A program made the translations under genes and the position numbers. 64,000 nt of DNA, taken from Lithospermum erythrorhizon (lineage: Eukaryota; Streptophyta; Magnoliopsida; Boraginales; Boraginaceae). Within the stretch, counting starts at the first letter, position 1; each line of letters opens with the position of its first letter. The notes beneath the pieces were generated by a model. The model had not been told where the DNA came from. It did no database searches and saw nothing but the letters and a program-made list of their open reading frames with translations. The stretch covers positions 55,214-119,213 of the forward strand of contig JADFUC010000929.1 of the NCBI GenBank assembly GCA_019722365.1, read 5' to 3'. Of the stretch, positions 36,515 to 47,648 are shown in pieces.

Positions 36515-36655
36515 AGGTGGGGGAGAGTTGTGAGGGGGAGGGAGGGAAGGGGGTGGGAGAGGGATGGTGGTCGCGAATATGGAGGGAGAAGGGTTGGTGT
36601 TGGTAGGGGTGGTAGTGTTGGTGTTGGTAGGGGTAGTGGTGGTGGTGGTGGTTTT
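36515..36655 (+). repeat. G-rich purine tract / GGTGGT minisatellite
   Basis: Plus strand is nearly free of C: runs of GGG at 36516-36570, then GGTGTTGGTAGGGGTGG repeated, ending in (GGT)n at 36641-36655. Dense GGG runs could form G-quadruplexes. On the minus strand it encodes Pro/Leu/Thr-rich low-complexity sequence (36436-36903), which I do not treat as a gene. Confidence 0.75.
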
Positions 36656-36716
36656 TGAAGAAAAAGAATAAAAAGAAAGAGATGAAATAAAAAGAAAGGG
36701 CTTGAGAGTAGTTGAG

Positions 36717-36728
36717 CCTTTTTATAAG
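36717..36728 (-). promoter_or_regulatory. Possible TATA box on minus strand
   Basis: Minus strand reads TCCTTATAAAAAGGCTC, a strong plant TATA element. It is followed by a CT-rich leader with CTTTCTTTTT words and CCACCACCACC, then AAAAGGTAATAAT, which could be an exon end and GT donor near 36490. This looks like a promoter and first exon pointing toward NRPB12's 3' side, but no coding exon follows that I can identify. Confidence 0.3.
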
Positions 36729-36905
36729 GAAGAATGCTATTTAGAAAAAAAATTAAAGGGCAAAGGAGCGATGCCCATCGATATTTTGTTGTCACGGTGG
36801 CCACTATGTATTTTTTGACCATTCGCTTGTTCGTATCCGATTTGATCACATTCAACCCATTCCGTGAGTTAGTAGATGATTGACCGTTATGTTGTTGGGG
36901 CAAAA

Positions 36906-36995
36906 CCGAATTTTTTTTTATAAAAAGTCGTGGTCGATTAGAATGTCACGAAAAGTGAAACCCCGCTTTCCCCCGATATACACAAACAACTAAAA
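36906..36995 (+). repeat. Left terminal inverted repeat
   Basis: AATTTTTTTTTATAAAAAGT, then GTGGTCGATTAGAATGTC, GAAACCCC and ACAAACAACTAAAAG. Complement of the right end with small gaps. Confidence 0.75.
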
Positions 36996-37165
36996 GACTT
37001 CCGAACACCTGAAAAGGATTTCTATACCATGAGGCCTTTAAACCAAGCAGGTTTATGCCAGGTAGCGGCTTTCTCTCGAGGCGTAATATCAAACACATAG
37101 ATGTGTCAGCGGTTGGTGAGGAAGGAAGGGCATTTCTACGCCCATCTTAACCTACATGATGAATT

Positions 37166-37801
37166 TCATCCCCGAGTTACAATTCCCAAAGAATTAGCGG
37201 TAACCTTCTTAAACTCGTTAAAAACATCGTGACCTACGTTGAACTTGCAGACTTTAAATGACTTGGTGTTCTCACGTGGTGGTGTCTCCATATCTTGGAA
37301 AAAATCTGATTTCTTCATAGGAGAGAACTTAGTCTTGGCCCTACCCTTACACTTCGTCTTCTTCCCCATGAAATATGTTAGGGATATATCACAGAGAAAA
37401 GAAAATGAAATTGGTAAAGATGAACCTGACTTTCTACTCGTCTTACAAATCTGAGCGAAACAATAGAAGGTGCTTATTCCGGCAACTGCTACCGCGCTTA
37501 GCCCGGCCACGATGCTTGAAAATCTAGAAAACGAGACCAAGAAATCTTGACTCAAATCGTAACCCAAAAAATTTCACAAAACCACGAAATTGGGCCCAGA
37601 AATGGCGGAGGGTGCCTTTAGCATTGTGTGAAATGTGACGATTCTAGCAATTTCCGAGCCAATTTCTGAATTCAAACAAAGAATCAAAGAGTCAAAAGCT
37701 TCAAGAAAATTCAAACTTTCAATAAAGAGTTCATGGGGTGAGGCACCTAGGAAATTTCTTGGGAGAGAATTTTCTAGTGAGAGAAACTTCTCTCTAACCA
37801 C
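37166..37801 (-). pseudogene. Coding-like interior of TIR element, unrecognised
   Basis: Two minus-strand open stretches follow each other: 37574-37801 (75 codons, starting MVREKFLSLENSLP) and 37166-37567 (133 codons). The second includes a hydrophobic FSSIVAGLSAVAVAGISTFY segment at residues 16-35, then a Lys-rich part beginning MGKKTKCKGRAK, and ends FNEFKKVTANSLGIVTRG. They lie between TIRs, so a captured host gene fragment is the simplest view. I do not recognise the family. Nothing here resembles transposase. Confidence 0.4.
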
Positions 37802-37804
37802 ATA

Positions 37805-37897
37805 CGTTTTAGTTGTTTGTATATTGGGGGAAGGGGTTTCAATTTTCAGGACATTCTAATCGACCCGCGTAGGAGCTTTTGAAAAAAAAAATTTGGA
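37805..37897 (-). repeat. Right terminal inverted repeat
   Basis: Partner of 36906-36995; on the minus strand it reads GGTCGATTAGAATGTC, then GAAACCCC and ATACAAACAACTAAAAC. Confidence 0.75.
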
Positions 37898-37999
37898 TTA
37901 CGCTGAATATGACATAGCAGTCAAGTGACGGTCGAGCTAGGAATGGATTGAATAGTGAAGTGGATAATGTCGGTGGAATGGTAAAAGAAATACATAATT

Positions 38000-38328
38000 A
38001 AAATTAAAACATTGACAACAGCGGTGATGTAGGCGATCGTGCGCTTTGCCCAAAAATTAAATGGAGTGCTTCTGGATATGCGACTTGTGTTGCTTGAGCT
38101 GTGCAAAGCAGAAAAGGTACTGCTCTGTGAATCCTAATTACAAAATCTACAATCAAGTTATGAACATATGCTTGTGATGTTGATTAAGTTAATATTATCT
38201 TATTGACAACCATCATCTACTCTTTTTAGGTGCGCTTGGCGTGCAGGTGGCTCTGGTGATACACATGCTCCTTTTATAGAAGATATGTATGATAAGATCA
38301 AGGAGATGCTGATTCAGTATGGAGTCGT
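38000..38328 (+). pseudogene. Possible host exon fragments broken by copia-4
   Basis: Plus strand at 38060-38125 reads VLLDMRLVLLELCKAEKVL in one frame, followed by a region with intron character (TTATTGACAACC...TTTTTAG) and then, from 38230, CAWRAGGSGDTHAPFIEDMY with DKIKEMLIQYGVV. TTTTTAG|GTGCG at 38222-38229 could be an acceptor. The second piece ends at 38328 where the copia-4 LTR starts. Both look like real protein, but I do not recognise the family, and the joining is a guess. Confidence 0.35.
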
Positions 38329-38687
38329 TGTTAGAATTTGCAAACCCAATTTTCATGCAGAATAAAAGTTGATGGATGATATTGAATGAAAGATAAGCCA
38401 TATATTATTTTTTGACATAAAATCATTCTGATATCCCAACGAATTAGAATTCTTATTTTTATAATATAATGTATTTATTAACAATTATTTATGCTAGATT
38501 TACGGAATCTATTGATTATAAATAAGAATGCATAATGTATTTTTAGATGTAGAGAAAATAGTTTAGAAATAAAAGTGTATAATATAATAAAATCTCTCCA
38601 CGGAGAGAGAATAAATAATTTCAATTTGTAATAGATTTATTCTAAATTACTTGTATTAATATATATTTTGAATATATGTTTTTGACA
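38329..38687 (+). repeat. copia-4 5' LTR
   Basis: TGTTAGAATTTGC at the left, TTTTTGACA at the right, 359 bp, AT-rich, with CTCTCCACGGAGAGAG as a short palindrome near 38594. It is followed 3 bases later by the PBS. The 5 bases before it are GTCGT. Confidence 0.75.
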
Positions 38688-38690
38688 AAG

Positions 38691-38702
38691 TGGTATCAGA
38701 GC
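38691..38702 (+). other. copia-4 primer-binding site
   Basis: TGGTATCAGAGC, a perfect initiator Met-tRNA PBS. Confidence 0.92.
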
Positions 38703-38729
38703 TAAGGTTCCATTCGAGGGAGAATAAAA

Positions 38730-39350
38730 ATGACGAATATGATTCAACCACAAATTCTAATGCCACGAATTATGGGAATTGGAGTATACAAATGAAGGTT
38801 CTACTCGGTTTTCAAGATATCTAGGACATAGTTGAAAATGGATATACCGAGCCCAAAAATCAAGATGTTAGGCATTTCTTCGAATGCGAAACTTTTAGAT
38901 CTTAGAGATTCACGCCAAAAGAATGAAGGCATTATTTTTCGAGATTTTTTCAAGGTGTTGTGGATCGACCTTTGAAAAATAGGAGAAGCCCGAAACTTCA
39001 GTAGGCGTGGGAAATTTTACAAAATCATTCCAAGGAGTAGATAAAGTGAAAAGGTCTATTTCAAATGCGCCGGCGAGGATCAATCTAAAGATGAAAAATT
39101 TAAAGAATATTGGTGAATATGTAACTCGTTTGACAACGGTAATGAAATAGATAAAAAGAAATGGTGAAACTTCTTGTGGCGTCGGGGTCATGGAGAAAGC
39201 TTAACGGCTAAGGTGACAATAAAGTTTGATTAAAGTTCATTTGCTTCCATCAAAGAATCAAAAACATCCAATAATAATTTCGATTGATGAGCTTGTGGGT
39301 TCTCTCCCAAGCTCATGAATAATGGATGAACAGTGTGATTAATCTGAGCT
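38730..39350 (+). pseudogene. copia-4 gag, N-terminal part
   Basis: ATG at 38730 gives MTNMIQPQI, then (after a frameshift) NYGNWSIQMKVLLGFQDI and IVENGYTEPKNQD, the usual N-terminus of plant copia Gag (UBN2/gag-polypeptide type). VTRLTTV near 39120 and IDELVGSL near 39286 are the later Gag blocks. The frame is broken by stops near 38823 and by frameshifts. The next Gag block appears after the Sirevirus at 48513, so the break at 39350 is an insertion. Confidence 0.8.
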
Positions 39351-40178
39351 TGTTAGTCATTGTAGTTGGTGAGTGTTTCGCTTACAATCGCTGACCCAGC
39401 CGGTCCTTGGCATGAGATGGTGGCAACTTATTCAAGTCGGCAAGGGATGTTTCCACTTGAGATTTTGTTACCGTATCCCAGAAGAGGATCACGGAGAAAT
39501 CCTAGAGATATGGTTCGATTGGTTATAAGGCATTACTTGTCAATCCAAGGGAAAAAAACACATCTAAAATCAAATGGGAAAGGATTGGCCAAAGGCGTTT
39601 ATTATCTACAAGATGGAAGTTTTTAAGTTTATAGCAAAATTTGCTATAAGCGTTGGATCTACTACCTTATATAATGGCTTGTCTGAGACGGTGAAAGTCT
39701 TGAAACAAAAGTGTATTTTGCATATTGTATTGAAACATGAGAGCTTTGTGTGAGGATTTAGTGTGAAATTTGAATATGCAGTGTTTCTATAAACTCCTTT
39801 AGTGTTGTGAAGCATGCAGCTGACACACAGTTGCAGCAGTCTTACTTTGAGTGAAAATATCACGAAGTGACACATACTAGGGATAATAGTGTGTAGTGAA
39901 TGATAGGGGTGTTGTAGTTGGGGGTGCTTTGAGGCTTATACATTGATTGGAGTAGAATAGGGTAGAAGAGAATGGGGGGCGTTGGAGTAAGACCTTGTAA
40001 TTCTTGATCATATTGGAATCCTTGTTGGGCAAACTCCCCGGATGTAGGTGCTACTTTGGCCTTGAGGCGGGTTACCCAATGTATATTTTGACTTTGAGTA
40101 TTTTACTTTTTCATAGTAGTTGGTCTTAGAGTTATTGGCGGGTTGATGCATCGCTTGTTATCTGGGGTGGATTACACA
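39351..40178 (+). repeat. Sirevirus 5' LTR
   Basis: TGTTAGTCATTGTAGTTGG at the left, GGGGTGGATTACACA at the right. Shared blocks with the 3' LTR include GATGGTGGCAACT / TATGGTGGCAACT and GATCATATTGGAATCCTTG. Confidence 0.85.
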
Positions 40179-40181
40179 ATT

Positions 40182-40197
40182 TGATTGGTATAGGCGA
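40182..40197 (+). other. Degenerate Sirevirus PBS
   Basis: TTGGTATAGGCGAATTTC follows the LTR and resembles TGGTATCAGAGC with a gap. Confidence 0.45.
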
Positions 40198-40269
40198 ATT
40201 TCTATCTTATAAAGTGAGATTAGTGTAATCTTTTGTTTGAGTTTTAGAGGAGGTCAACGACTGCGACCA

Positions 40270-41800
40270 CACTACTTGGCCGGAACCAACTATGCCTCTT
40301 TGGAAGAGCAGAATAGCTGCGTTCTTAAAATCACTTGATAGAACATGGTAAAATTTTGGATGGATTGCTCTATTAATGCGGAGGTGTCTTACTCGTCAGA
40401 TGGGAGGATGTTGGACCATTGAAGAGCAAGGGCTTGAGCTTGCAAATGTGAGCTATGAATCTTATCTTGATCTTTATTGACTTAAATCATGTTTAAAGTT
40501 AATTAGTATATACGGAAGCGAAATTGCATGGGATATATTACAAACTGCATATGAGGGAACCTTGAAGGTACGAATGTTGAGACTTCAGCAGCTAACCACT
40601 AGGTTTGAAACTCTAAGGATGGAGGATGATGAGTCTATAGCAATGTACAACAACAAACTGAAGGATATGGCTAATGAGTCATTTCTCTAGCCAGTAATGA
40701 GTGATGATGAAAAATTGGTGGGGAAAGTACTTGACGTTACCCAAGGTTTCACTTATAAGTGCCAGCTATTGAAGCCTGAAGATCGACCATCATAAGCATC
40801 GATGAATTGATAGAAAACTTGGGCTACGTTCAGGAATTAACTCTCAATATGAAGGAGAGACAAGTAAAAAGAAAGGTATTGCGTTAAAAGTCTCCTCAGA
40901 GGATATAAATGATGAAGATTTGGGAGAAACTATAAACATCTTCAAACCCCAGCCAAGGAGCTCTCCAAAAGATTCAGCAAAGCCTTTAGTAAGTAGCGGC
41001 GCGTGATCATTGAAGCCGAAGCTTAACAACGAGATGGAAGAAACCTTGAAGCTAACCAAAGCTGACTCGATGCAGACCAATCCATCTAAAAGGGCTTCGG
41101 TCTTGAAAGTCTTAGAGCTCGTTCAAAGCGAGAATGTCCCAGTATCTCGAGAAACAATCCGAAATTACTCCATGACACTTGGTAGTGATGAATCGAAGAA
41201 GGACAAATAGATCAAGTTAGCAACTTTGTAGCATTCTTGTCGTGAGCCATGCATCGGCGACTGCATGACTATAGTGAAAAGCTTGAGGGAAGACATGATG
41301 GGCGAAGAAGTGCTAGAAAACTGGCCCATTTGTACACTAAATGGGTAGAGCTAGCTGCGATTACATGCCAAAGTGGATCTGAGAGAGGAACAGAATTGAA
41401 GATTCAGAATGAGGAATTAAGAAAACGGGGACTAGCTCAAGATGAAGAAATCCAACATGAATTCTCAAGTGAATGCGAATAAAAGAGTAAAGATGATGAA
41501 CTTCAACACGGATATATTGGAAGATACTCGAGGTGAGAAAGAGCGTGGGGATAGCAGGGGTGGGTTTGTGAAGGAAGCGGTCCAAACCAAGACAGAAACT
41601 AAATTTGTTCGGAGAATTTGGACACAGTGTATCAAGGCAAGGGGAGAAGCAGCCAGACTAGTGGTAGACATAGACGAGGGAAAGGTATGGTATTGCAATT
41701 ATTGTGGTAAGAAGAGGTCATATTGTCTACTATTATTTACAAATTATATGAATTTGAAAGGAATGATATCGACCACACAAAACTCGATAGATTAAGCGAA
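40270..41800 (+). pseudogene. Sirevirus gag, degraded
   Basis: Opens with NYASLEEQN / WKSRIAAFLKSLD near 40290-40345, the W-K-R-AFLKSLD block of Sirevirus Gag. ETSAANH...SKDGG and IDELIENLG near 40800 follow in other frames (the LTTRFE...KMEDDE and IDELVGSL blocks). Open stretches at 41010-41210 and 41249-41482 are Lys/Glu-rich and suggest the long C-terminal extension with coiled coil. The zinc knuckle begins VWYCNYCGKK at 41686-41715. At least six frame changes. Confidence 0.75.
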
Positions 41801-41809
41801 AGTAAACAC

Positions 41810-42110
41810 TGTAAGTCAAGTAGCCTACACTTCTTTGAAGACATTAAGCCAGAATCAAGTTGGTATTTTGATAGTGGATGCCAGAGACACGTGACAGTGG
41901 GAGGCGTATCTTATCTGCTGTCTGTTCTCTGAAAGGTGACTATGTGACTTTCGGTGATGGAGGAAAAGGGGAAATTATCGGTAAAGGAGACCTAAATGTT
42001 AATGGTCTACCTCACTTGACTGATGTCCTACTTGTCAAAGGTTTGACTGCAAATCTTATCAGCATAAGTCAGCTATGCGACAAGGGTATGAAGGTCTCTT
42101 TTTTGTAAAG
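41810..42110 (+). pseudogene. Sirevirus protease region
   Basis: SSWYFDSGCQRHVT at 41858-41900 contains the active site as DSG, the form seen in Sirevirus proteases. It is followed, with one frame change near 41905, by YVTFGDGGKGEIIGKG and LLVKGLTANLISISQLCDKG (residues of the 41878-42108 open stretch). This region is the aspartic protease and start of the pre-integrase domain. Aside from one shift it is well preserved. Confidence 0.85.
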
Positions 42111-42139
42111 GGATGTCTTTATCGATAGCATGTAAGGAA

Positions 42140-43300
42140 ACACATGATGTATAGCCGCGAGATCGGTGATAAGCTGTATATGTAGACTCGTTAGGCCATG
42201 ATGAGTAGAAAAAGATGAGGATCTTTGAGAAATTTTGTGGCGCAAGCGATTAGGACGTACTCACTATAAAATATTCAACGGATCGTTGCAAATTTGTCAG
42301 GGGATACATGACTTGAGGTGAAAGATAGAGAATGTGGTGAGTGTCATGGAAAGCAGGACCAAAGTTGTCACTTGAGAGTTCTGACCAGTTAGTAGCATAT
42401 TTTATTACTCGAGTTGATGCACATGGATTTAATGGGGCCCGTGCAGTCGAAGTATAGGAGGAAAGAATGTATATGTTATTATGCGGATGATTTTCTAGGT
42501 ATACGTGGGTGGGTTTCTAGGAAAAAATCGACACGTTTGAGGTTGTTAAACGACTTATCCTACGATTCAAAATGAAGGAACAACCGGTTGTCGAGTGGAG
42601 CGATCATGAAAGAATTTGAAAATGCTAAATTCATGAGTTACACACGTACAAGTGAAGGAATTACTCATGAATTGACCCATGTATGCTGACAAATAGTGTA
42701 GTAGAAGGAAGAATCGAACTATCCAAGAAATGGTAGTTGTCGTCTTACGTGCGAAGAACATTCCTTTCAAATTTTGGGCGAGGGCAATCGACACGAACTT
42801 TGCCACATTCATAATCGGGTTACACTTTGGCGGCATAAATAACACAAATTATGAAATATGGAGGGGGAGAAAGCCAAATGTGCAATATTTCCATGTATTT
42901 GATAGTTTGTATTATATTCTTGCAGATCGAGAGCCAAGGCAGAAATTGGATGTCAAAAGTGATGAAGGTATATTCTTTGAGATGCTAGAAATGAGTAGTG
43001 CTCTCGGGTTTACAACAAAAGAACTCGGCCGGAGTTATGGAGTCTCACCCAATGTGAAGTCTTTGGGCCTTGAGGCTATGACTTCGTGGCTTGACAGCAG
43101 AGAGAGCGTTGCACTATCAAAGACACTTGTTCGCACAAAAATGGCAATGATGTTGGAGACAATGAAGTTAATGACACATGTGATGAGGATTATTTTATCT
43201 GATAGGCGGTCGAATTCAAAGAACCGTCGCATGGAGAAACGTTATTTGAAGCGATTGATCGAGTGCCGCCTTGAAAGAAAAGGAACCGATTATTTATAGA
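42140..43300 (+). pseudogene. Sirevirus integrase, partly open
   Basis: LWRKRLGRTHYK near 42236-42270 is the GAG_pre-integrase HKRLGH block. KNRTIQEM near 42712-42735 and, in an open stretch 42730-43299 (189 codons), VVVVLRAKNIPFKFWARAID, IWRGRKPNVQYFHVFDS and YILADREPRQKLDVKSDEGI are the end of the catalytic core and the C-terminal domain. KSDEGIFF replaces the usual KSDKGIFLGY. After about residue 90 the reading becomes poor. The first part of the core is broken by stops. Confidence 0.88.
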
Positions 43301-43369
43301 AGAATGGTTGGACTTCGTTGGTGAAAATTATTTCCAATCGAACGAAGAATGTTGATAAAGCCGCGTAAA

Positions 43370-44580
43370 GATGAACATTGGATAAATGCCATGCGAGAGG
43401 AATTGATCGATTTAATAATAGTGTGTGGGAACTTGTGCGAGACGAAAGGACATGTGATAGGAACAAAAATGGATTTTCAAAACAAATCGTGAAGCGAAGA
43501 GTTGTTATTAGGAATAAAGCAAGACTAGTGGTGCAAGGATATTCACAGAGTGGAAGACATGGACTTTGAGGAGGCGTTGCTCAGGTTGCCGAGTTGATTA
43601 GAGGCTATACGTCTTAGCAGCATAGCTGTATGATGAAGTTTACTGTATCGGATATGGATGTGAAGAGTGCGTTCCTCGATGGGGTTGTTGAAGAAGAATC
43701 TGTAGAGATAATTAGAAAGGATTAGGTCAATGACGGATGTCCCCGACATGTATATTGGTGAAGAAAGCACGGTATGGTCTCAGCGAGCTGGCCTCGGCGT
43801 AGTACGGGAGATTAGCTGATACTGTGGCGAAAAGGATACGAAGGAGGAACCGACAAGACCTTGTTTATCGAAGCATGAAAGGTGAATTTGATGGTTGCGC
43901 TTGAATACATGTTGATGATATAATCTTTGGAGGATGTCAGAACGAAGCTAGTAATGAATGGGGTCAGGAGTTCGAAATAGGCATGCTTGGCGAGTTGAAC
44001 TATTTTCTTGGTTGAGTCAAGCGGATGAAGGATGGCATTTTCATATCTCGAAGCGAAATATGTCAAGAATCTTGGTAAAAATTTGGACTCGAAAGTACCA
44101 AGTCAAAGAGGACACCGATTTACTTATTTCGTGTGAAAATTAGTAGAATCTTGATGGAAGTTAGGTGGACATAAGCAATTGTCAGGAGTATTATGATAGG
44201 GAAGTCTATTATATCTCGCGTGAGCTTAGATCTTTGATATTTCTACTCGAATTGGAGTTTGTGCTCGGTTTCAAAGCAAATCTAAAAAGAAACCTTCATT
44301 TGAACGAAGCGAAGATGTGGAAATATAGATGAATGCGTTGAATTTATGGACTTTTTATATTCTTTTGATCTTAATAATTCCTTGGTAGAACAAAGAATCA
44401 CATCGGCTGGCGAACCAAACACATTGATATCGGGCATCATTTTATCTAGAGAGTTGGTAGAAGACAAAGTGATATCACACAGAACGTGATGCGGATAAGC
44501 GGCTACGGATATTTTCACTAAGGCTTTGGATGAAGCCAAGAGTTTGAATCCTTGAGATCATTTCTTGGATTGTGTGTTGT
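43370..44580 (+). pseudogene. Sirevirus reverse transcriptase and RNase H, degraded
   Basis: SVWELV, then IRNKARLVVQGYSQ (43378-43569), DMDVKSAFLDGVVEEE near 43652-43695, HVDDIIFGG near 43905-43935 (the YVDD box with H for Y), ELNYFLG near 43990-44010 and DIFTKALDEA near 44505-44535 are the ordered blocks of RT and RNase H. The last, followed by FESLR...LGLCVVD, is the usual end of a Sirevirus pol. Several frameshifts. The product would copy the RNA; it is not functional as written. Confidence 0.85.
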
Positions 44581-47500
44581 TGATCGATACTTGATCAAAG
44601 GAAGAGTGTAGCACTTGTGTGTGTAACAGAATTCTGTGAAAGTGTGAGGAGAAACGTAATGGAGTTACCGTGAGGTCAGTCGAGGCTAGTAGATGTGCAA
44701 GAAATTGTAAAGTCTCCGTTGAGTTATGAATTGGCGGGGAAAAAGGAAGAAGCAGATTGATGACTAGATTATATGTCGATGTTGGGCTATTTGTCACGGT
44801 GAATCTTGTCTGAACCACTTGCGTTCCTTTTAATCACTTGCATAAACACCAACTTCCGTAATTACAACCATTAAAACGCTGTTTCATCATGCTATTTAAA
44901 AAATCATCCGTCTTAGGCCTCGATTAGTTGTTTCTAAGCTTAACTTTGTAAGCGCTCTCTTGAAACTTCTCTACGAGAAATTTACCGAAGCCTTCACAGT
45001 AAAATGGGTGGTGAACACGGCGAGGATTAAATCTTTCTGAGAGGAAGGCAGCTAAGGGAAAGAAAGAAGGGTATTGGACCTATTGATGAGACATGCGTGG
45101 AAGTAGACCCTCAGGTGTGCACAAAAATACTCAAGAAGGAATGACCAAAGTCGAATCAGCTTCAGACTTCTAGAATAGCTTTGATGAAGGCAGGAAGCTA
45201 TTTTGAATTAAGTGCCTTTGAGAAGTATTGCTTTCATTATTCTTATTAATCTTTTAATTCTCCGGTGGAGGAAGTTAGGCAACTGTAATGACTATCTGAG
45301 TGGGTTGATTACTGTGCGAGATCTTAATAACCCACTAAAATGGTGCAAGACCTGATGATGATGTTGACCATCTTAAAGTGATGTTGGCAGGCGTTGGAGG
45401 AAGTGGTGAGCCAATTGTTGAAGAAAGAGTCTTTGAATGTAGCGTGCTGCGATGTCGGAAACTGCGAATGCAGCTCAGGGACCTTGTCATCATACGTCAA
45501 TGACAAATATGAACCATCCTAACATTGTGAATCTGTGAAAGATGTTAGGGATTTTGATCCCTCTTGGTGAGAATGTGATGTTGATCTTGGTAAAGAGATC
45601 TTGTCTAGCTTCTTTGAGGATGTGGTGCCAAGCTGTTTGTGGAGGGACTGGCCAGTGAGGAAGCAGAAAAATAAAAGAACAGTGTCAAGGACTTAACTTT
45701 TGGATAATTTCTTGTTCCGAATGATCTGTTAAGACATCGATCTTACTTATTTGTGGAGAGGTATGTCTACAACATACCAAAAGTCGATGACATACAAAGC
45801 CTATATTGAGAGACTACCGTGATGATGATGGTCGAGGTTATGCTTCAAGGAAGCAACCAGATAAGAGATAGTGATGTAATTCTGTGATCGGTACTAAAGA
45901 AATCGAAGAGGAAGGTAGGAAAGATGAATCAGGGCTGACGTTGACTAATAAAACTATCAAGAAGAATTTGCCAAGAAGCGGGGCAGCGAGAAAGAGCGAA
46001 AGAATTTCAAATTAGATGCGCGGAAGGTTCTTTGGTGATGCGACTATGGAGAAGAAGGAGAGGTTGAAGAGGCATTTGCGAGGAGAGCGAGGTGATACCG
46101 TCATCTTGTATGTCTGTCGATGGCGACTAGTACACTGGCAAAGAACAACAAATCAGTGATCACGATGAGGAATTTCGGATGAAGAGGATGTTGTTGCTGT
46201 GATGGAAAGAAGGAGGAAGGCAAAGGGAAAACTCAGGCTAAATGAAAACAAAACTAGAATTGGGAATCGAAGAATTCCAAAGAATGTAATAATGTCCCCA
46301 TGACGATGTGTCTCTTAACTCTGAGAAGAAACTGATGGCGAGGTGGAAGTTTGTGTGTCAGCGTGTTAGTCTTTGAGAGAAGTTGTTGTCAAGACTACAC
46401 AGGAAGAACTCCTGACATCGTAGGGGATTAGCGAAAGAAATTTAGGGTGTAGCTCTTGTGGAGGTTGCCCGGCCGCAGTATCGAGAACGTCACGGGTTTA
46501 TGTCTGACATGTGGGGACATTGATGACATTATGACCTGTCATAAGGTAACATTTGTTTGATAAAGCCCTTTGATTCTGCCACTCGGTTAATCGATAGTCA
46601 TTTTGGAAGACCATTTAAGAGGGGAGTAGCTAGGTATAGTTTGAGGACTTGTGATATAGTCAGGTGTTGGTAGAAATTTTGTTGAGACATGGCACGACAT
46701 GGGGCTTCACGTCCTCGCGGTCGAGTGTTAAGTATCTTTGTGTTGCGTAAGGTAGGAGTTGTCAACTAGATCAGTACCCGTAATACTAGTGTAGGCTGCG
46801 GCGTTAGAGGAAGTTCTTATATATGATTAGGACCGGTGCTTCTTTTGATATGGGGAGGGTGCTCTTTGATCAAATCGCTGACGTACCAACTTGGCATCTT
46901 TGTGTTGAAGCCCGTACAGATGATATGTAGCGTACTTGAAACGGCGCGATGATATTCTGACATCCGATGACATTGATGGAGGCGATCCGAAGTCGTGCAA
47001 ATGCGCTCCCAGGCGATGGAAGGACTCGTGTAGCGATGTACCTCTGGGGCACCGGTGAAGAACACCTCCACTTGACTCACTGGCTGATGGCGCAGTCACG
47101 GTACGAAGGAGATTAGGTACTTGAAGATAGGGTGATTCAGGGCAATTATGACTCGTAGATCGGTGTTGGAGAGCAAGATTGAGGCATTTGGTAGTGAGAG
47201 ATGATCACAGATATTGATGATGACCTGTTGATTGTGTTCTTTGTTCAGCAGTTAAAACTAGTGTGCTTTGGCTATGTTTTTGGGACAAATAGGGGGGAGA
47301 TGTCCGGAATGGAGGAACCTTATGGTGGAGTAAATTTTTTTTATTTGTCATGTGTTGTGTTAATTATGGATGTTTGGTGGTGTGAGCCATGTGTGGCTTT
47401 GTTTTTTATTTTGACATCTGTTTTTGTATGCATGCTCCGATGTATTGTGATTGGTCATATGTTGTGTTAACTTAAGCAACCACGTCTTGTTTGTGTTTGT

Positions 47501-47640
47501 GTTTGTGTTGATTAGCGGGTATTTATCTTTGTGTTTTCTACTTGTGTATATTCTTGCAGCTTTTTTATTTGCGGTTATATACGGTTGAATGTGGCTTGAT
47601 GAGGTTCTGAAAATGTTGTCGCGAAAAACTTACCCCGAAT
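44581..47640 (+). other. Sirevirus region between pol and 3' LTR (env-like position)
   Basis: 3 kb with no clear known domain. VRDLNNPLKWCK near 45316-45350 and other short pieces are coding-like, but no long frame remains. Some Sireviruses carry an env-like gene here; I cannot confirm one. An open stretch at 47201-47470 ends in a hydrophobic run, but its start lies near a GGGGGGAGATG tract, which is more like 3' non-coding sequence with PPT-like repeats. Confidence 0.45.
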
Positions 47641-47648
47641 GGGGAGTT
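47636..47648 (+). other. Sirevirus polypurine tract
   Basis: AATGGGGAGTT immediately precedes the TGTTAG start of the 3' LTR. Confidence 0.7.

Larger units (their letters stand above)
36906..37897. mobile_element. TIR DNA transposon, MULE-like, non-autonomous
   Basis: About 90-bp imperfect terminal inverted repeats, 36906-36995 and 37805-37897. Both contain TCGATTAGAATGTC followed, inward, by GAAACCCC, a C-rich run and ATA(CA)CAAACAACTAAAA. Total length is about 1 kb. There is no transposase. Long TIRs and a coding-like interior suggest a Mutator-like (Pack-MULE) element. If the ends are trimmed to GTCGTGG and GTAGGAGC the 9-base flanks are TTATAAAAA and TTTTGAAAA, a possible decayed duplication. 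Confidence 0.65.

Noticed and set aside
36436..36903. Minus-strand 155-codon Pro/Leu/Thr-rich stretch
   Set aside because: Low-complexity translation of a G-rich tract; more likely leader or non-coding.
46817..47099. Three overlapping minus-strand open stretches
   Set aside because: They overlap each other and oppose the Sirevirus direction; no motif.
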